Notes: generated from the letters alone by a model not told the origin. Counted from the first letter of the stretch, positions 21,387 to 30,248 are shown. The stretch is DNA of 36,525 nt from Candidatus Naiadarchaeum limnaeum (GCA_014189685.1 DVAB01000024.1:1-36525); one strand, 5' to 3'. Translations and numbers: made by a program.

Positions 21387-22094
21387 ATGGGTAAGGTTAT
21401 TAGAGCACAAAGACTTGGAAGCACCCCGCGGAGAAGATCTCCTGGGCACAGGTTTAGAGCAAATGTTATTCATCCACAATTTGGGGTAACAGAAACTTAT
21501 GGGAAAGTGATCGATATTGTTCACGACCCTGGAAGAACAGCTCCTCTCACACTTGTCGAGTTCGAAAATGGAGAGAAATTGTATACAATAGCCCCTCTTC
21601 GAGTTAAAATCGGGCAAACGATTGTTTATGGAAAAGCAGAAATTGCTGAGGGAAACATAACATTTATAGGAGATATCCCAGAGGGAACACTGGTTTATAA
21701 TGTTGAAAACAATCCCGGGGATGGCGGGAAATTTGCAAGAGGCGCAGGCACATTTTGCAGAATTGTAACCCATGATGCAAGGGGAACTATTGTCCAGCTT
21801 CCATCTGGCGCATTTAAAACTATTAACTCAAAATGCCGCGCTGGAATCGGAGTTGTTGCAGGCTCAGGAAGACATGAGAAACCATTCATGAAAGCAGGCA
21901 CTCATTACTATGCAATGCGCGCAAGAAACAAGCTTTGGCCTGTTGTAAAAGGGGTTAATATGAATCCGGTTGACCATCCATTTGGAGGAGGCGGGCATCC
22001 ACACACTGGAAAGCCAAAAACTGTTGCAAGAAGCGCCCCGCCCGGAAGAAAAATTGGATCAATAGCTGCAAGGAGAACTGGAAAGAAGAGGTAA
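21387..22094 (+). CDS. rpl2: Ribosomal protein uL2
   Basis: A 235-residue large-subunit protein that supports subunit association and the peptidyl-transferase centre. It starts MGKVIRAQRLGSTPRRRSPG, has the VIDIVHDPGRTAPLTLVEF block, and contains the near-invariant VNMNPVDHPFGGGGHPH, which carries the conserved His near the active centre. The ATG directly abuts the uL23 stop. Confidence 0.98.
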   Translation: MGKVIRAQRLGSTPRRRSPGHRFRANVIHPQFGVTETYGKVIDIVHDPGRTAPLTLVEFENGEKLYTIAPLRVKIGQTIVYGKAEIAEGNITFIGDIPEGTLVYNVENNPGDGGKFARGAGTFCRIVTHDARGTIVQLPSGAFKTINSKCRAGIGVVAGSGRHEKPFMKAGTHYYAMRARNKLWPVVKGVNMNPVDHPFGGGGHPHTGKPKTVARSAPPGRKIGSIAARRTGKKR

Positions 22095-22095
22095 A

Positions 22096-22476
22096 ATGGC
22101 TAAGATATTTACTTACAGAGGTTTCACATTGGAAGATTTGAAGAAAATGAGTTTGGAGGATTTCGCAAAAGTAGCAAATGCTGAAGTCCGCAGAAAATTA
22201 TTGCGCAGAATGCCAGAGAAGCACAAAAAACTTCTCCTGCGGTCAAGAAAAACTTCAGCTCCTCTGAAAACGCATTGCAGGGACATGATTATATTGCCAG
22301 AATTCATTGGCAAGCAGTTTAATGTTCACAATGGAAAGGAATTTATTCCTGTGCGAGTTGAGCCAGACATGATAGGCCATTACTTAAGCGAATTCGCTTT
22401 ATCCAGAAAGCGCGTTCAGCATAGTGCTCCTGGAATGGGCGCAACAAGAGCAAGCAAGTATGTTTCATTAAAGTGA
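22096..22476 (+). CDS. rps19: Ribosomal protein uS19
   Basis: A 126-residue small-subunit head protein near the A and P sites. The archaeal form is shown by an N-terminal helical extension (FTYRGFTLEDLKKM), the core KTHCRDMIILPEFIGK and FNVHNGKEFIPV, and the C-terminal GHYLSEFALSRKRVQHSAPG. It starts 1 bp after the uL2 stop. Confidence 0.97.
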   Translation: MAKIFTYRGFTLEDLKKMSLEDFAKVANAEVRRKLLRRMPEKHKKLLLRSRKTSAPLKTHCRDMIILPEFIGKQFNVHNGKEFIPVRVEPDMIGHYLSEFALSRKRVQHSAPGMGATRASKYVSLK

Positions 22477-22483
22477 GGTTAAA

Positions 22484-22969
22484 ATGGGCGATCTAAGATA
22501 CGCGTTCCAGCAAAAAACAGAAGAAAAAGTCGTGAAAGTACAGGGAAGGGATTTGAGAATAAGCCCGAAAGAAAGCTATGAGGTAGCGAATGCACTGCGC
22601 GGCATGAATGTTGTGAAAGCAAAACAACTTTTGCAGGGCGCAATTGAACTCAAAACACCGATTCCATTCAAGAGATATAATCGTTCTGGAGTTGGACATA
22701 GAAAAGGCCATTTTGGTCCAGGAAGATTTCCAGTTAACACAAGCAGAGAGTTCCTCAAATTGCTCAATCTGCTCGAGGCAAACGCAACTTTCAAGGGAAT
22801 GAACAAAGAGCAGCTTGTGCTTTTCCATGTTGCAACCCATAAAGCAGCTTCAGTGAGGCACTTTTTTAAGGGATCGCCTCACTCTACACAGGTAACCCAT
22901 ATTGAAATTGTTGCAAAAGAGCAAGAAGTGAAAGAAAAACAAAATAAAGAGGTTAAACATGGCAGTTGA
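22484..22969 (+). CDS. rpl22: Ribosomal protein uL22
   Basis: A 161-residue large-subunit protein whose beta-hairpin lines the exit tunnel. Recognised by RISPKESYEVANALRGMNVV and the archaeal PFKRYNRSGVGHRKGH segment, with a Lys/Glu-rich C-terminal tail. A GAGGT ribosome site precedes the ATG at 22484. The end overlaps the start of uS3 by 11 bp. Confidence 0.95.
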   Translation: MGDLRYAFQQKTEEKVVKVQGRDLRISPKESYEVANALRGMNVVKAKQLLQGAIELKTPIPFKRYNRSGVGHRKGHFGPGRFPVNTSREFLKLLNLLEANATFKGMNKEQLVLFHVATHKAASVRHFFKGSPHSTQVTHIEIVAKEQEVKEKQNKEVKHGS

Positions 22970-23675
22970 GAGGAAGTTTTTGCAGGAGTCTCTGAAAAAA
23001 GTCCTTGTGGACAGGTATGTCCGCGAGGAAATGAAAAAGGTTGGAGTAGGAGATACTATAGTTAAGCGCACTCCTCTTGGGACCAGAATCATAATTGAAG
23101 CTGTTAAGCCTGGTTTGGTAATCGGAAGAAGAGGAAAAAATATCCAAGCATTAACAGATGCAATCAAAGAGAAATTCAATATTGAAAATCCACAACTAGA
23201 AGTTGGAGAAATTCCTATCCCCGAGTTCAATCCAGGGATAATGACAAAACAGCTTGCCCAAACTTTGGAGGCAGGTGTGCACTTTAGAAGGGCATGCTAT
23301 GATATGCTGCAACAGATTATGAGAAGAGGTGCTTTAGGAGTCATGATAATTGTAACAGGAAAAATCTCAGGCGCACGCGCACGCAGTGAAAAATTTAAGT
23401 CAGGATATATTCGCTATTGTGGAGAACCCGCATTACTATATGTAAAAGAAGCAACAACTCAGGCAAATCTAAGGCAAGGAATTGTTGGAGTTAAAATCAA
23501 GATAATGCCCCCGATTGAGAATGCAATTGATGCTCTTGAATTAAGAGATGTAAAGTATGTTGAAGCTGGGAAAGAAGCAGAAGTTTCTCATGAAGTTGTG
23601 TCTGAGGAGAAGAAAGAAGTAAAAACTGAGATGCATCCTAAGAAACGAACTAAACAGAAGGCAGGGAATAAGTAA
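22959..23675 (+). CDS. rps3: Ribosomal protein uS3
   Basis: A 238-residue small-subunit protein at the mRNA entry channel. The N-terminal KH domain carries the GxxG motif in GLVIGRRGKNIQAL (about 48-61). The C-terminal domain has GVMIIVTGKISGARARSEKF and GYIRYCGEPALLYV. A Lys-rich tail ends the protein. GAGGTTAAAC precedes the ATG at 22959. Confidence 0.97.
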   Translation: MAVERKFLQESLKKVLVDRYVREEMKKVGVGDTIVKRTPLGTRIIIEAVKPGLVIGRRGKNIQALTDAIKEKFNIENPQLEVGEIPIPEFNPGIMTKQLAQTLEAGVHFRRACYDMLQQIMRRGALGVMIIVTGKISGARARSEKFKSGYIRYCGEPALLYVKEATTQANLRQGIVGVKIKIMPPIENAIDALELRDVKYVEAGKEAEVSHEVVSEEKKEVKTEMHPKKRTKQKAGNK

Positions 23676-23884
23676 TGGCCATAATCAGAAAAAAAGAGTT
23701 GAAGGCAATGCCCCAGTCTGAACTTGGCGCCAAGTTAAAGGAATTGCGCCAGGAGTTGCTGTCAACCCGTGCAAAAACAGCCTCAACAAAAGTTGCCGAT
23801 AATCCTGGAAAATACAAACAGATCAAAAAAACAATCGCTCGCATAAAAACAATTGCGAGTCAACGGAGGTACAAAATCGAATAA
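23675..23884 (+). CDS. rpl29: Ribosomal protein uL29
   Basis: A 69-residue helical hairpin protein at the tunnel exit. Signatures are KELKAMPQSELGAKLKELRQ and the C-terminal IKKTIARIKTIASQRR. Its ATG shares a base with the uS3 stop and its stop shares a base with the aIF1 start, so it is translationally coupled on both sides. Confidence 0.95.
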   Translation: MAIIRKKELKAMPQSELGAKLKELRQELLSTRAKTASTKVADNPGKYKQIKKTIARIKTIASQRRYKIE

Positions 23885-24168
23885 TGGCAATTTGCAAAAT
23901 ATGTGGTTTGCCAGAAGAGACTTGTATGCACAGCCAGCAGTTAGGGGGAGGTGCGCAGGTTAGGATAACAACAGATACACGCAGCTATGGGAAAAAAGTA
24001 ACTGTTGTTCACGGTGTTCCTCAGGATCAAATAAATGAAGTGGCAAAAGAGCTGAAAACAAGGTGTGCTGCTGGCGGGACAATAAAAAACGGCAAAATAG
24101 AGATTCAGGGCGAGCACAATAGGAAAGTAAAGACAATACTCGAGGAAAAAGGTTTCAGGGTTTCATAA
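23884..24168 (+). CDS. Translation initiation factor aIF1 (SUI1 family)
   Basis: A 94-residue initiation factor that helps select the start codon on the small subunit. The N-terminal CKICGLPEETC is the short Cys motif common in archaeal aIF1. The SUI1 core is seen in VRITTDTRSYGKKVTVVHGV and in KTRCAAGGTIKNGKIEIQGE. The length is normal. Its place between uL29 and the RNase P protein is the usual archaeal arrangement. Confidence 0.93.
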   Translation: MAICKICGLPEETCMHSQQLGGGAQVRITTDTRSYGKKVTVVHGVPQDQINEVAKELKTRCAAGGTIKNGKIEIQGEHNRKVKTILEEKGFRVS

Positions 24169-24185
24169 TCTTGCTTGGCAAAAAC

Positions 24186-24449
24186 ATGACACTCACAGCT
24201 CAAAACCTTGTGAGGCATGAGCTCACAGGAATGGAAGTAGAGGTAGTAATTAGTAAGGATCCAAACAAAATTGGGATAAAAGGAGTGGTAGTGGAAGAGA
24301 GCAAAAATCTGCTCACGATCAAAACCTCAAAAAACGAAACAAAAATTCCTAAAAAAGAATGTGTGTTTCGCTTTAAACTTGGTGGGCAAAAAATAGATAT
24401 AAATGGGGAAAAACTGGTCGGAAGGCCAGAGGACAGGATAAAGAGGTAG
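24186..24449 (+). CDS. rnp1: RNase P protein component 1 (Rpp29/Pop4 family)
   Basis: An 87-residue protein of the archaeal RNase P holoenzyme, which removes 5' leaders from tRNA precursors. LVRHELTGMEVEVV at the start, GIKGVVVEESKNLLTI in the middle and GEKLVGRPEDRIKR at the end are the family's conserved blocks. I prefer the ATG at 24186 because the family begins close to the RHEL motif. A TTG at 24171 would add five residues. It is a normal member of the archaeal operon between aIF1 and uS17. Confidence 0.92.
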   Translation: MTLTAQNLVRHELTGMEVEVVISKDPNKIGIKGVVVEESKNLLTIKTSKNETKIPKKECVFRFKLGGQKIDINGEKLVGRPEDRIKR

Positions 24450-24454
24450 AAAAT

Positions 24455-24751
24455 ATGCAAACAGAATGCACAGATATTCACTGCCCCAAACATGCGGGCT
24501 TGGCTACCCATGGGGCTAAACTTGAAGCAGTTGTTGTTTCAGACAAGATGAAAAGAAGCGTAGTTGTTGAGCGCGAATATCCATTTTATGTTCCTAAATA
24601 TGAGAGATACGAAAGGCGTACAACTCGTATTCAGGCCCATAATCCAGATTGCATTAAGGCAAAAATTGGAGATAGGGTTTTGCTGCGCGGATGCAGGCCG
24701 ATAAGCAAACTGAAATCATTCGTGATAATTGAAAAGATAGGTGGCAAGTAA
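24455..24751 (+). CDS. rps17: Ribosomal protein uS17
   Basis: A 98-residue small-subunit protein that binds 16S rRNA. It has an OB-fold core with GAKLEAVVVSDKMKRSVVVE, then KYERYERRTTRIQAHNPDCI, and ends GCRPISKLKSFVIIE. The short N-terminal CTDIHCPKHAG is typical of archaea. A GAGGT ribosome site precedes the ATG. Confidence 0.96.
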   Translation: MQTECTDIHCPKHAGLATHGAKLEAVVVSDKMKRSVVVEREYPFYVPKYERYERRTTRIQAHNPDCIKAKIGDRVLLRGCRPISKLKSFVIIEKIGGK

Positions 24752-25179
24752 TGGGAAAAATAAGGAAGAAAATAAAAGCTCACATAAAGGTGAAGGGCGA
24801 CTTTACAAGGGTTTTGCCAGTGGGAGCTTTCCTTACTGTTGCCGATAACACAGGGGCAAAAAGATTGCAAATAATTACTGTTAAAACTATGAAAGGCCGC
24901 AAGAGGCGCTCTCTTTCAGCCGGTATTGGAGACCAAGTAATTTGTAGTGTTGTAGAAGGAAATCCAGAGATGAAGCATCAAGTCGTTCCTGCTGTTATTG
25001 TAAGGCAGAGAAAAGAATTTAGGCGCCAGAATGGCGAGCACATAAAATTTTATGATAACGCAGCAGTTGTTGTAACTCCTGAGGGCGAAATGAAGGGCAC
25101 AGAAATCAGAGGCCCTGTTGCGCGCGAGGCTGTGCAGAAATGGACTGCCTTGGCCGCTGCAGCAAAAATAGTGGTTTAA
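24751..25179 (+). CDS. rpl14: Ribosomal protein uL14
   Basis: A 142-residue large-subunit protein at the subunit interface. The signatures are LTVADNTGAKRLQIITVKT, GIGDQVICSVVEGNPEMKHQ and FYDNAAVVVTPEGEMKGTEI, followed by GPVAREAVQKWTALAAAA. Its ATG overlaps the uS17 stop by one base. Confidence 0.97.
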   Translation: MGKIRKKIKAHIKVKGDFTRVLPVGAFLTVADNTGAKRLQIITVKTMKGRKRRSLSAGIGDQVICSVVEGNPEMKHQVVPAVIVRQRKEFRRQNGEHIKFYDNAAVVVTPEGEMKGTEIRGPVAREAVQKWTALAAAAKIVV

Positions 25180-25217
25180 ATGATGAACAAAAGGAAGTAC
25201 TTAAAGGTGAATTTCAC

Positions 25218-25625
25218 ATGAAAGCAGAATTTAGCCCATCCTGGAAATCAAGCGTTCAAACACGAAAGCAGCGCAAATATCTAGCGAATGCTCCGTTGCA
25301 TGTTAAACAAAAACTAGTGGCTGTTCATCTTTCAAAAGATTTGAAAAAGCAATTAGGAAAACGCGCATTGGCTGTGCGCAAGGGCGATGAGGTAAAAATT
25401 GTGCGTGGAGCGAAAAAAGGATTAAAGGCAAAGGTTGCAGAGGTTGACCTGAAAAATTCCATTATTTATCTCGAGGGCCAGCTCACTGAAAAGGTCTCAG
25501 GAAGAAAAGTTCCGCTTAAATTCAGGCCTTCGAATCTCCTGCTCACAGAGGCAAAAATTTCCGATAAAAAAAGAGAAGCAATTATTCAGCGTGCAAAATC
25601 TGTGAAAAGAGTGGTGAAAAAGTAA
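25218..25625 (+). CDS. rpl24: Ribosomal protein uL24
   Basis: A 135-residue large-subunit assembly protein. It starts MKAEFSPSWKSSVQTRKQRK, as archaeal uL24 does, and has the KOW motif in VRKGDEVKIVRGAKKGLKAK. The ATG at 25218 is chosen because AAAGGTGA lies about 8 nt upstream. An earlier in-frame start at 25140 would run inside uL14 and add residues not seen in the family. Confidence 0.95.
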   Translation: MKAEFSPSWKSSVQTRKQRKYLANAPLHVKQKLVAVHLSKDLKKQLGKRALAVRKGDEVKIVRGAKKGLKAKVAEVDLKNSIIYLEGQLTEKVSGRKVPLKFRPSNLLLTEAKISDKKREAIIQRAKSVKRVVKK

Positions 25626-26326
25626 TGGCGCATTTGAAAAGATTAGTAGCTCCAAAAACTTGGCCAATAAAGAGGAAGAAAATGGTTTTTGTTACTAAGC
25701 AGTATCCACGAGCAAGAGCTGTTTACAGTATTCCTTTATCAATAGTACTTAGAGATTTGCTAGGAGTTGCACAAAAGGCGAGAGAAGTCAGTCGTATTTT
25801 GCGCGAACGCAATGTTCTTGTTAATGGAAAAGTTCGCACAGACTCAAAGTTTCCTGTGGTAATATTTGATGTTATAGATATCCCCTCTATTGAAAAAACC
25901 TACTCCCTATCTCTTAATAATTTTGGAAAACTATCTGTTAAGGAAGCCCATAAGCCAAAGCATCGGCTGGCACGAATTGAAAGTAAGACTATAGTAAAGA
26001 AGGGAAAAACTCAACTTAATTTGTTTGACGGTTCAAATATTTTAGTTGAAAAAGATGATTTTAGTGTTGGAGAGGTACTCAAGCTCTCAATTCCAGCCAA
26101 TAAGGTTATTGGAAAAATAAGCGCTAAAGAAGGTGCAGACGTTTTTGTGATTGGTGGAACACATAGTGGCGAATCTGCTCGAATAAAGTCATTGGAATTT
26201 GGAAAAATTCCAAAAGAGGTTGTGCTCGAGAATGAAGCCGGAGAATTTAGAACTCGCTTTAAGAATATTTTCGTTGTAGGAGAAAAATCCTCTCATGAGG
26301 ATCTTCTCGCAGGAGCTCGAAGATGA
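25625..26326 (+). CDS. rps4e: Ribosomal protein eS4
   Basis: A 233-residue small-subunit protein found only in archaea and eukaryotes. It begins MAHLKRLVAPKTWPIKRKKM, followed by an S4-like RNA-binding region (VSRILRERNVLVNGKVRTD), a central domain (NLFDGSNILVEKDDFSVGEV) and a C-terminal KOW-like part (DVFVIGGTHSGESARIKSLE). It overlaps uL24 by one base and uL5 by four. Confidence 0.97.
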   Translation: MAHLKRLVAPKTWPIKRKKMVFVTKQYPRARAVYSIPLSIVLRDLLGVAQKAREVSRILRERNVLVNGKVRTDSKFPVVIFDVIDIPSIEKTYSLSLNNFGKLSVKEAHKPKHRLARIESKTIVKKGKTQLNLFDGSNILVEKDDFSVGEVLKLSIPANKVIGKISAKEGADVFVIGGTHSGESARIKSLEFGKIPKEVVLENEAGEFRTRFKNIFVVGEKSSHEDLLAGARR

Positions 26327-26829
26327 ATTCGATTAGAATAAACAAAGTTAGTTTGAACATTGGTGTTGGAGACTCAGGAGAGAAGTTGCAAAAAGCTGAG
26401 AGGCTGCTCAGGGAACTCACTGGGCAAAAACCAGTTCGTACATATGGAAAGAAGACAATTAGCGAATGGAATGTAAAAAAATTTGCTCCGATAGGAGTAA
26501 AGGTTACTCTGAGGGGGGAAAATGCAAAAAAGTTTTTGGAGCGCGCTTTTGTTGCAGTTGAAAATATAGTTCGGCAAGAGCAATTTGATTCGCAAGGGAA
26601 CCTTTCCTTTGGGGTGAAAGAATATATCGAGCTTCCTGGTGCAAAGTACGACCCAGATGTTGGAATGTTTGGGTTTGATGTTAATGTTAATTTAGATCGG
26701 ATGGGCTATCGTATAGCCCGCAGAAAATATGCTAAACGAAAAATTCCATCAAAGCTGCGTATATCTCAGGAAGAGGCAAAGAAATTTTTTGAAGAAAATT
26801 TCAAAGTAAAAGTTCAGAGTGAGGCATAA
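26323..26829 (+). CDS. rpl5: Ribosomal protein uL5
   Basis: A 168-residue central-protuberance protein that binds 5S rRNA. Recognised by INKVSLNIGVGDSGEKLQKA, LTGQKPVRTYGKKTI, FAPIGVKVTLRGENAKKFL and PDVGMFGFDVNVNLDRMGYR. It overlaps eS4 by 4 bp (ATGA) and uS14 by one base. Confidence 0.97.
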   Translation: MNSIRINKVSLNIGVGDSGEKLQKAERLLRELTGQKPVRTYGKKTISEWNVKKFAPIGVKVTLRGENAKKFLERAFVAVENIVRQEQFDSQGNLSFGVKEYIELPGAKYDPDVGMFGFDVNVNLDRMGYRIARRKYAKRKIPSKLRISQEEAKKFFEENFKVKVQSEA

Positions 26830-26975
26830 TGACAACTCGAAAATATGGGCATGCATCAAAGTCTTGTAAAATATGCGGAACTCATGATCGCTTGATAAGA
26901 AAATACAGACTTTATGTCTGTGGGAGATGTTTCAGGGAAGTAGCTGTAAAGATGGGATTTAAAAAATACTCTTAG
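26829..26975 (+). CDS. rps14: Ribosomal protein uS14 (zinc-binding type)
   Basis: A 48-residue small-subunit head protein. The sequence MTTRKYGHASKSCKICGTHD... contains two CxxC pairs (CKIC and CGRC) that bind zinc, and ends GFKKYS. The length is close to other archaeal uS14 proteins. The ATG overlaps the uL5 stop. It is followed by about 100 nt without genes, the only real gap in the operon. Confidence 0.94.
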   Translation: MTTRKYGHASKSCKICGTHDRLIRKYRLYVCGRCFREVAVKMGFKKYS

Positions 26976-27074
26976 CTCAGAACCTGTTGTGAAGTAAATC
27001 TCGGTTCCGAGACCTCCCGATGATAATCAAATAAATCAAGTGTAAAATCAAATGCAAAAAAAGAGTCGATAAAA
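26976..27074 (+). promoter_or_regulatory. Intra-operon spacer with hairpin and possible internal promoter
   Basis: There is no gene here. A 6-bp hairpin, TCTCGG/CCGAGA with loop TT (26999-27012), is followed by an AT-rich stretch with a TATA-like TCAAATAAATC (27027-27037). A start near 27055 would leave a short leader before the uS8 ATG at 27075. Readthrough from uS14 is equally possible. Confidence 0.45.
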
Positions 27075-27464
27075 ATGTTGTTCGATCCACTTTCAAACGC
27101 AATGGTCTCGTTAAGGAATTACGAGGTTACTGGAAAGAATGACTGTTTAATCGAGCCTGCCTCAAAGCTCATAGGCGAAGTTTTGCGCGTTATGCAGGCA
27201 AGCGGGTACTTAGGAAGCTTTGAGTTTATAGATGATGGAAAATCAGGGAAGTTTAAAGTTAGGCTTGTTGGAAAAATAAACAACTGCCGCGCAATAAAGC
27301 CTCGTTATCCTGTTAAAGTTAGCGAGATAGAAAAATTTGAGCGTCGCTATTTGCCAGCAAGAGAGTTCGGCATATTAATAATAAGCACCCCTCTCGGAGT
27401 TTTATCACACAAAGAAGCGCGTGAAAAAAACACAGGCGGAATACTGCTCTCATATGTTTACTAA
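27075..27464 (+). CDS. rps8: Ribosomal protein uS8
   Basis: A 129-residue small-subunit assembly protein. It begins [20 protein letters not shown], as archaeal uS8 does. [20 protein letters not shown] and the end [19 protein letters not shown], with the conserved STPxGVLSH, are diagnostic. It is the first gene after the spacer, and uL6 starts 1 bp after its stop. Confidence 0.97.
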   Translation: MLFDPLSNAMVSLRNYEVTGKNDCLIEPASKLIGEVLRVMQASGYLGSFEFIDDGKSGKFKVRLVGKINNCRAIKPRYPVKVSEIEKFERRYLPAREFGILIISTPLGVLSHKEAREKNTGGILLSYVY

Positions 27465-27465
27465 A

Positions 27466-28020
27466 ATGGCAGCACAAGCAAAAACAAAACGACACGAAGA
27501 AATAGTTGAGGAAATTGCTATTCCAGAGAATGTTCAAGTTAGTTTGAGCGGTGCAATAGTAAGTGTAAAAGGACAGAAAGGTGAGTTAAAGAGGGAATTT
27601 GCATATCCCGGAGTGAGCACTGAAAAAACAAACAATAAAATTGTGCTCAAAACCTCTGAGGTCACTAAGAAAAAAAGAGCTGTTATCGGCTCTTTTGTGG
27701 CGCATTTAAATAACATGTTCAAAGGAGTTACAACAGGATTTAAGTACAAACTTAAAATTGTTTATTCTCACTTTCCAATGACTACAAAAATTGTTGGCAA
27801 TCATGTCGAGATTTCAAATTATCTCGGAGAAAAATCTCCGCGCAGGGCAAAAATTTTCGGGAACGTGAAAGTTACAGCAGGAAAAGAAGAGATAACTGTG
27901 GAGGGAACAAATGTTGAAGAAGTCGGTCAGACTGCTGCAAATATTGAGCAAAAAACTCGAGTCCGCCATCGCGATTCAAGAGTGTTCCAAGACGGAATTT
28001 ATCTTGTGGGCACGGAGTAA
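27466..28020 (+). CDS. rpl6: Ribosomal protein uL6
   Basis: A 184-residue large-subunit protein near the sarcin-ricin loop. Two related halves are seen, with VSLSGAIVSVKGQKGELKRE early and GVTTGFKYKLKIVYSHFPM in the middle. The ATG at 27466 is chosen because it directly follows the uS8 stop. A GTG at 27421 would overlap uS8 by 44 bp. Confidence 0.96.
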   Translation: MAAQAKTKRHEEIVEEIAIPENVQVSLSGAIVSVKGQKGELKREFAYPGVSTEKTNNKIVLKTSEVTKKKRAVIGSFVAHLNNMFKGVTTGFKYKLKIVYSHFPMTTKIVGNHVEISNYLGEKSPRRAKIFGNVKVTAGKEEITVEGTNVEEVGQTAANIEQKTRVRHRDSRVFQDGIYLVGTE

Positions 28021-28026
28021 AAATAA

Positions 28027-28413
28027 ATGGCTGAAGAAAAAACCACTGTTATAGAAACGAGGAAAAAACTTATTTCCAGATTAAAGAAGCGCAAGCCCTG
28101 GTTTAGACGATACAGTCATTTTGCCTACTCCTTCCCGGATAACTGGAGAAAGCCCACTGGTCTGCATAGCAAAATGCGCGAGGACGAGAAAAACAAGCCA
28201 GCAACTGTAAAGCCAGGATACAGAACAGCAAAAATTATCCGATATTTGCATCCTTCTGGATACGAGGAGGTTTATGTTCGCACTTTAAATGAATTGCAAA
28301 AAATAGATTCAAAAACCCAGGCTGCAAGATTGGCCTCTGGGCTAAGTGAGAAAAAGCGCAAAACAATTGCTGAAAAAGCAAAACAAATTGGAGTAAAAGT
28401 TTTGAACCCATAA
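28027..28413 (+). CDS. rpl32e: Ribosomal protein eL32
   Basis: A 128-residue archaeal/eukaryotic large-subunit protein. The blocks KKRKPWFRRYSHFAYSFPDN and NWRKPTGLHSKMREDEKNKP are family signatures, as is the RYLHPSGYEEVYVRTLNEL stretch. It overlaps eL19 by one base. Confidence 0.96.
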   Translation: MAEEKTTVIETRKKLISRLKKRKPWFRRYSHFAYSFPDNWRKPTGLHSKMREDEKNKPATVKPGYRTAKIIRYLHPSGYEEVYVRTLNELQKIDSKTQAARLASGLSEKKRKTIAEKAKQIGVKVLNP

Positions 28414-28892
28414 TGGCCACAACTTTAGAAACTCAAAAAAGAATTGCAGCTCGCATATTGAAATGCGGTACAAGCAGAATCTGGATAGACCCAGATGCTG
28501 TGAATGAAGTAGCCACAGCCATGACAAGCGGGGATGTCAGAAAATACATTGGGCTTGGTTTCATAAAAGAAATTCCTGTTATTGGAATTTCAAGAGGGCG
28601 TTTTAGACATAGAAAATTACAGTTCAAAAAAGGAAGAAGGCGCGGATATGGAAGTAGGTCAGGTGCAAAATTTGCTCGGACCCCTGGAAAAGAAAAATGG
28701 ATGCGGCAAATAAGGGCGCAGAGACGTTTGCTTCAGGAACTGAGAACAGAGAAAACAATAAGCAACGATCAGTTCAGAAAAATTTACACTCAGTTAAAAT
28801 CCGGTATTTACAAGAGCAAGGCACATTTATTGGCATATTTGAAAGAGCAGGGTGTAAAATTCAAAAAGAGAACTAAAAAGGAGAAGAAATGA
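28413..28892 (+). CDS. rpl19e: Ribosomal protein eL19
   Basis: A 159-residue archaeal/eukaryotic large-subunit protein made of long basic helices that bridge the subunits. Diagnostic parts are QKRIAARILKCGTSRIWIDP, KEIPVIGISRGRFRHRKLQF and KEKWMRQIRAQRRLLQELR. It ends in a basic tail and overlaps uL18 by 4 bp (ATGA). Confidence 0.97.
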   Translation: MATTLETQKRIAARILKCGTSRIWIDPDAVNEVATAMTSGDVRKYIGLGFIKEIPVIGISRGRFRHRKLQFKKGRRRGYGSRSGAKFARTPGKEKWMRQIRAQRRLLQELRTEKTISNDQFRKIYTQLKSGIYKSKAHLLAYLKEQGVKFKKRTKKEKK

Positions 28893-29548
28893 GATCTAGA
28901 TACGAACTAAAATTAAAAAGGCGCAGAAGCGGGCAGACAGACTATAGGAAAAGATTGAAACTTTTACTTGCAAGGAAGCCGCGAATTGTCGTACGAAAGA
29001 GTTTAAAACATATCAGAGTTCAAATAGCCTCTTATAGCCCCAAGGGCGATACGATCAGTGCAACTGCATTTTCAGCAGAGCTCAAAAAATTCGGTTGGAA
29101 TTATTCCACCAACTCGTTGCCAGCTGCTTATTTAACAGGAATGCTCTGCGGTTTGCGCGCCAAATCCAAAGGAGTAGGCGAAGCGGTTCTTGATATAGGA
29201 ATAAACACCTCGATTAAAGGGTCAAAACTTTATGCAGCTCTAAAAGGTGCAATTGATTCGGGATTGAAAATCCCTGCGAACCCAGAAATATTTCCAAGCG
29301 ACGCGCGCATAAAAGGCGAGCACATAATTGCTTATACATCAAAGTTGAAAAAAGAAAATCCCGAGAAATTTAAGAAAAGATTTTCTGCTTATCTAAGTAA
29401 AAAAGTTGACCCTGAAAAAATAGTCTATACTTTTGAGGAAGTAAAGAAAAAAATCCGCGAGTCTAAACACGGAGTAAAACATGGTTCGGAAAGCAAGCTT
29501 TCCTCCCCTCTTCAAAAAAAAGTAAATGAGGTTTTTGAACATGGCTGA
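28889..29548 (+). CDS. rpl18: Ribosomal protein uL18
   Basis: A 219-residue 5S rRNA-binding protein. The archaeal type is shown by [40 protein letters not shown] and [22 protein letters not shown]-terminal charged tail (about 185-219) is longer than the core requires. It overlaps the uS5 start at 29541 by 8 bp. Confidence 0.96.
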   Translation: MRSRYELKLKRRRSGQTDYRKRLKLLLARKPRIVVRKSLKHIRVQIASYSPKGDTISATAFSAELKKFGWNYSTNSLPAAYLTGMLCGLRAKSKGVGEAVLDIGINTSIKGSKLYAALKGAIDSGLKIPANPEIFPSDARIKGEHIIAYTSKLKKENPEKFKKRFSAYLSKKVDPEKIVYTFEEVKKKIRESKHGVKHGSESKLSSPLQKKVNEVFEHG

Positions 29549-30248
29549 AAAAGAACAAGTGATTGGGGAAGCTGTAATCAAGGAAGCGGTAGTTGAGGAA
29601 GTAAAGGTGATTGAAGCGGAAGTAAGGGAGGAGGTATCTGGCTGGATTCCGAGAACTGGATTGGGCCGGGCTGTGAAAGGCGGAAAGATAGCAAGCATAG
29701 AGCAAATCTGGGAAATGGGGAAGGTTATCAAGGAGCCTGAGATTGTTGATTTCTTCTTAAAGGATTTAGAGGATAGAGTTTTAAAAATTGGCCGCGGAAA
29801 AAGGCCGTTTAAATGGGTTCAAAGAATGACAGACTCCGGAAGAAGGAACAAATATTTTGTTGTTGTAATTGTTGGAAATAAAAACGGATTTATCGGATTA
29901 GGATTTGGAAAGGCAAAGGAATATGGAGCTGCTATCGCATCCGCTTTAAGAAATGCAAAATTAAAAGTTATAAAAATAAACAGGGGATGTGGCTCATGGG
30001 ACTGCGGATGCGGTGCTACACACTCAATTCCTGTTGAGGTAACTGGAAAAAGCGGCTCTGTTAAAATTACCCTCAAGCCTGCTCCAAAAGGAACAGGACT
30101 TGTTGCGAGCGTAACATCAAAGGATATTTTGGAGTTCGCAGGCGTAAAAGATGTTTGGAGCTCAACAAAAGGACATACAAAAACAAGAGCAAATTTTGCA
30201 AAGGCAACATTCAATGCGCTTTTCAATCTTGCACGAATAAAGAAATGA
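29541..30248 (+). CDS. rps5: Ribosomal protein uS5
   Basis: A 235-residue small-subunit protein involved in decoding accuracy. After a Glu/Val-rich N-terminal extension (about 1-33) come [39 protein letters not shown] and [20 protein letters not shown], then [20 protein letters not shown], the archaeal form. The ATG at 29541 is preferred because it has an AGGT ribosome site and starts MAEKEQVIG. An upstream start at 29526 would add five residues. Confidence 0.96.
   Translation: MAEKEQVIGEAVIKEAVVEEVKVIEAEVREEVSGWIPRTGLGRAVKGGKIASIEQIWEMGKVIKEPEIVDFFLKDLEDRVLKIGRGKRPFKWVQRMTDSGRRNKYFVVVIVGNKNGFIGLGFGKAKEYGAAIASALRNAKLKVIKINRGCGSWDCGCGATHSIPVEVTGKSGSVKITLKPAPKGTGLVASVTSKDILEFAGVKDVWSSTKGHTKTRANFAKATFNALFNLARIKK

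Noticed and set aside
21159-21773. A 204-codon minus-strand frame opposite uL23/uL2.
   Set aside because: It lies opposite two certain ribosomal genes and has Cys/Ser-rich composition typical of shadow frames.
26999-27012. The TCTCGG/CCGAGA hairpin as another copy of hairpin B.
   Set aside because: The loop is only two bases and the conserved CTTTGCAATTTGTG loop is absent, so it is not part of that family.
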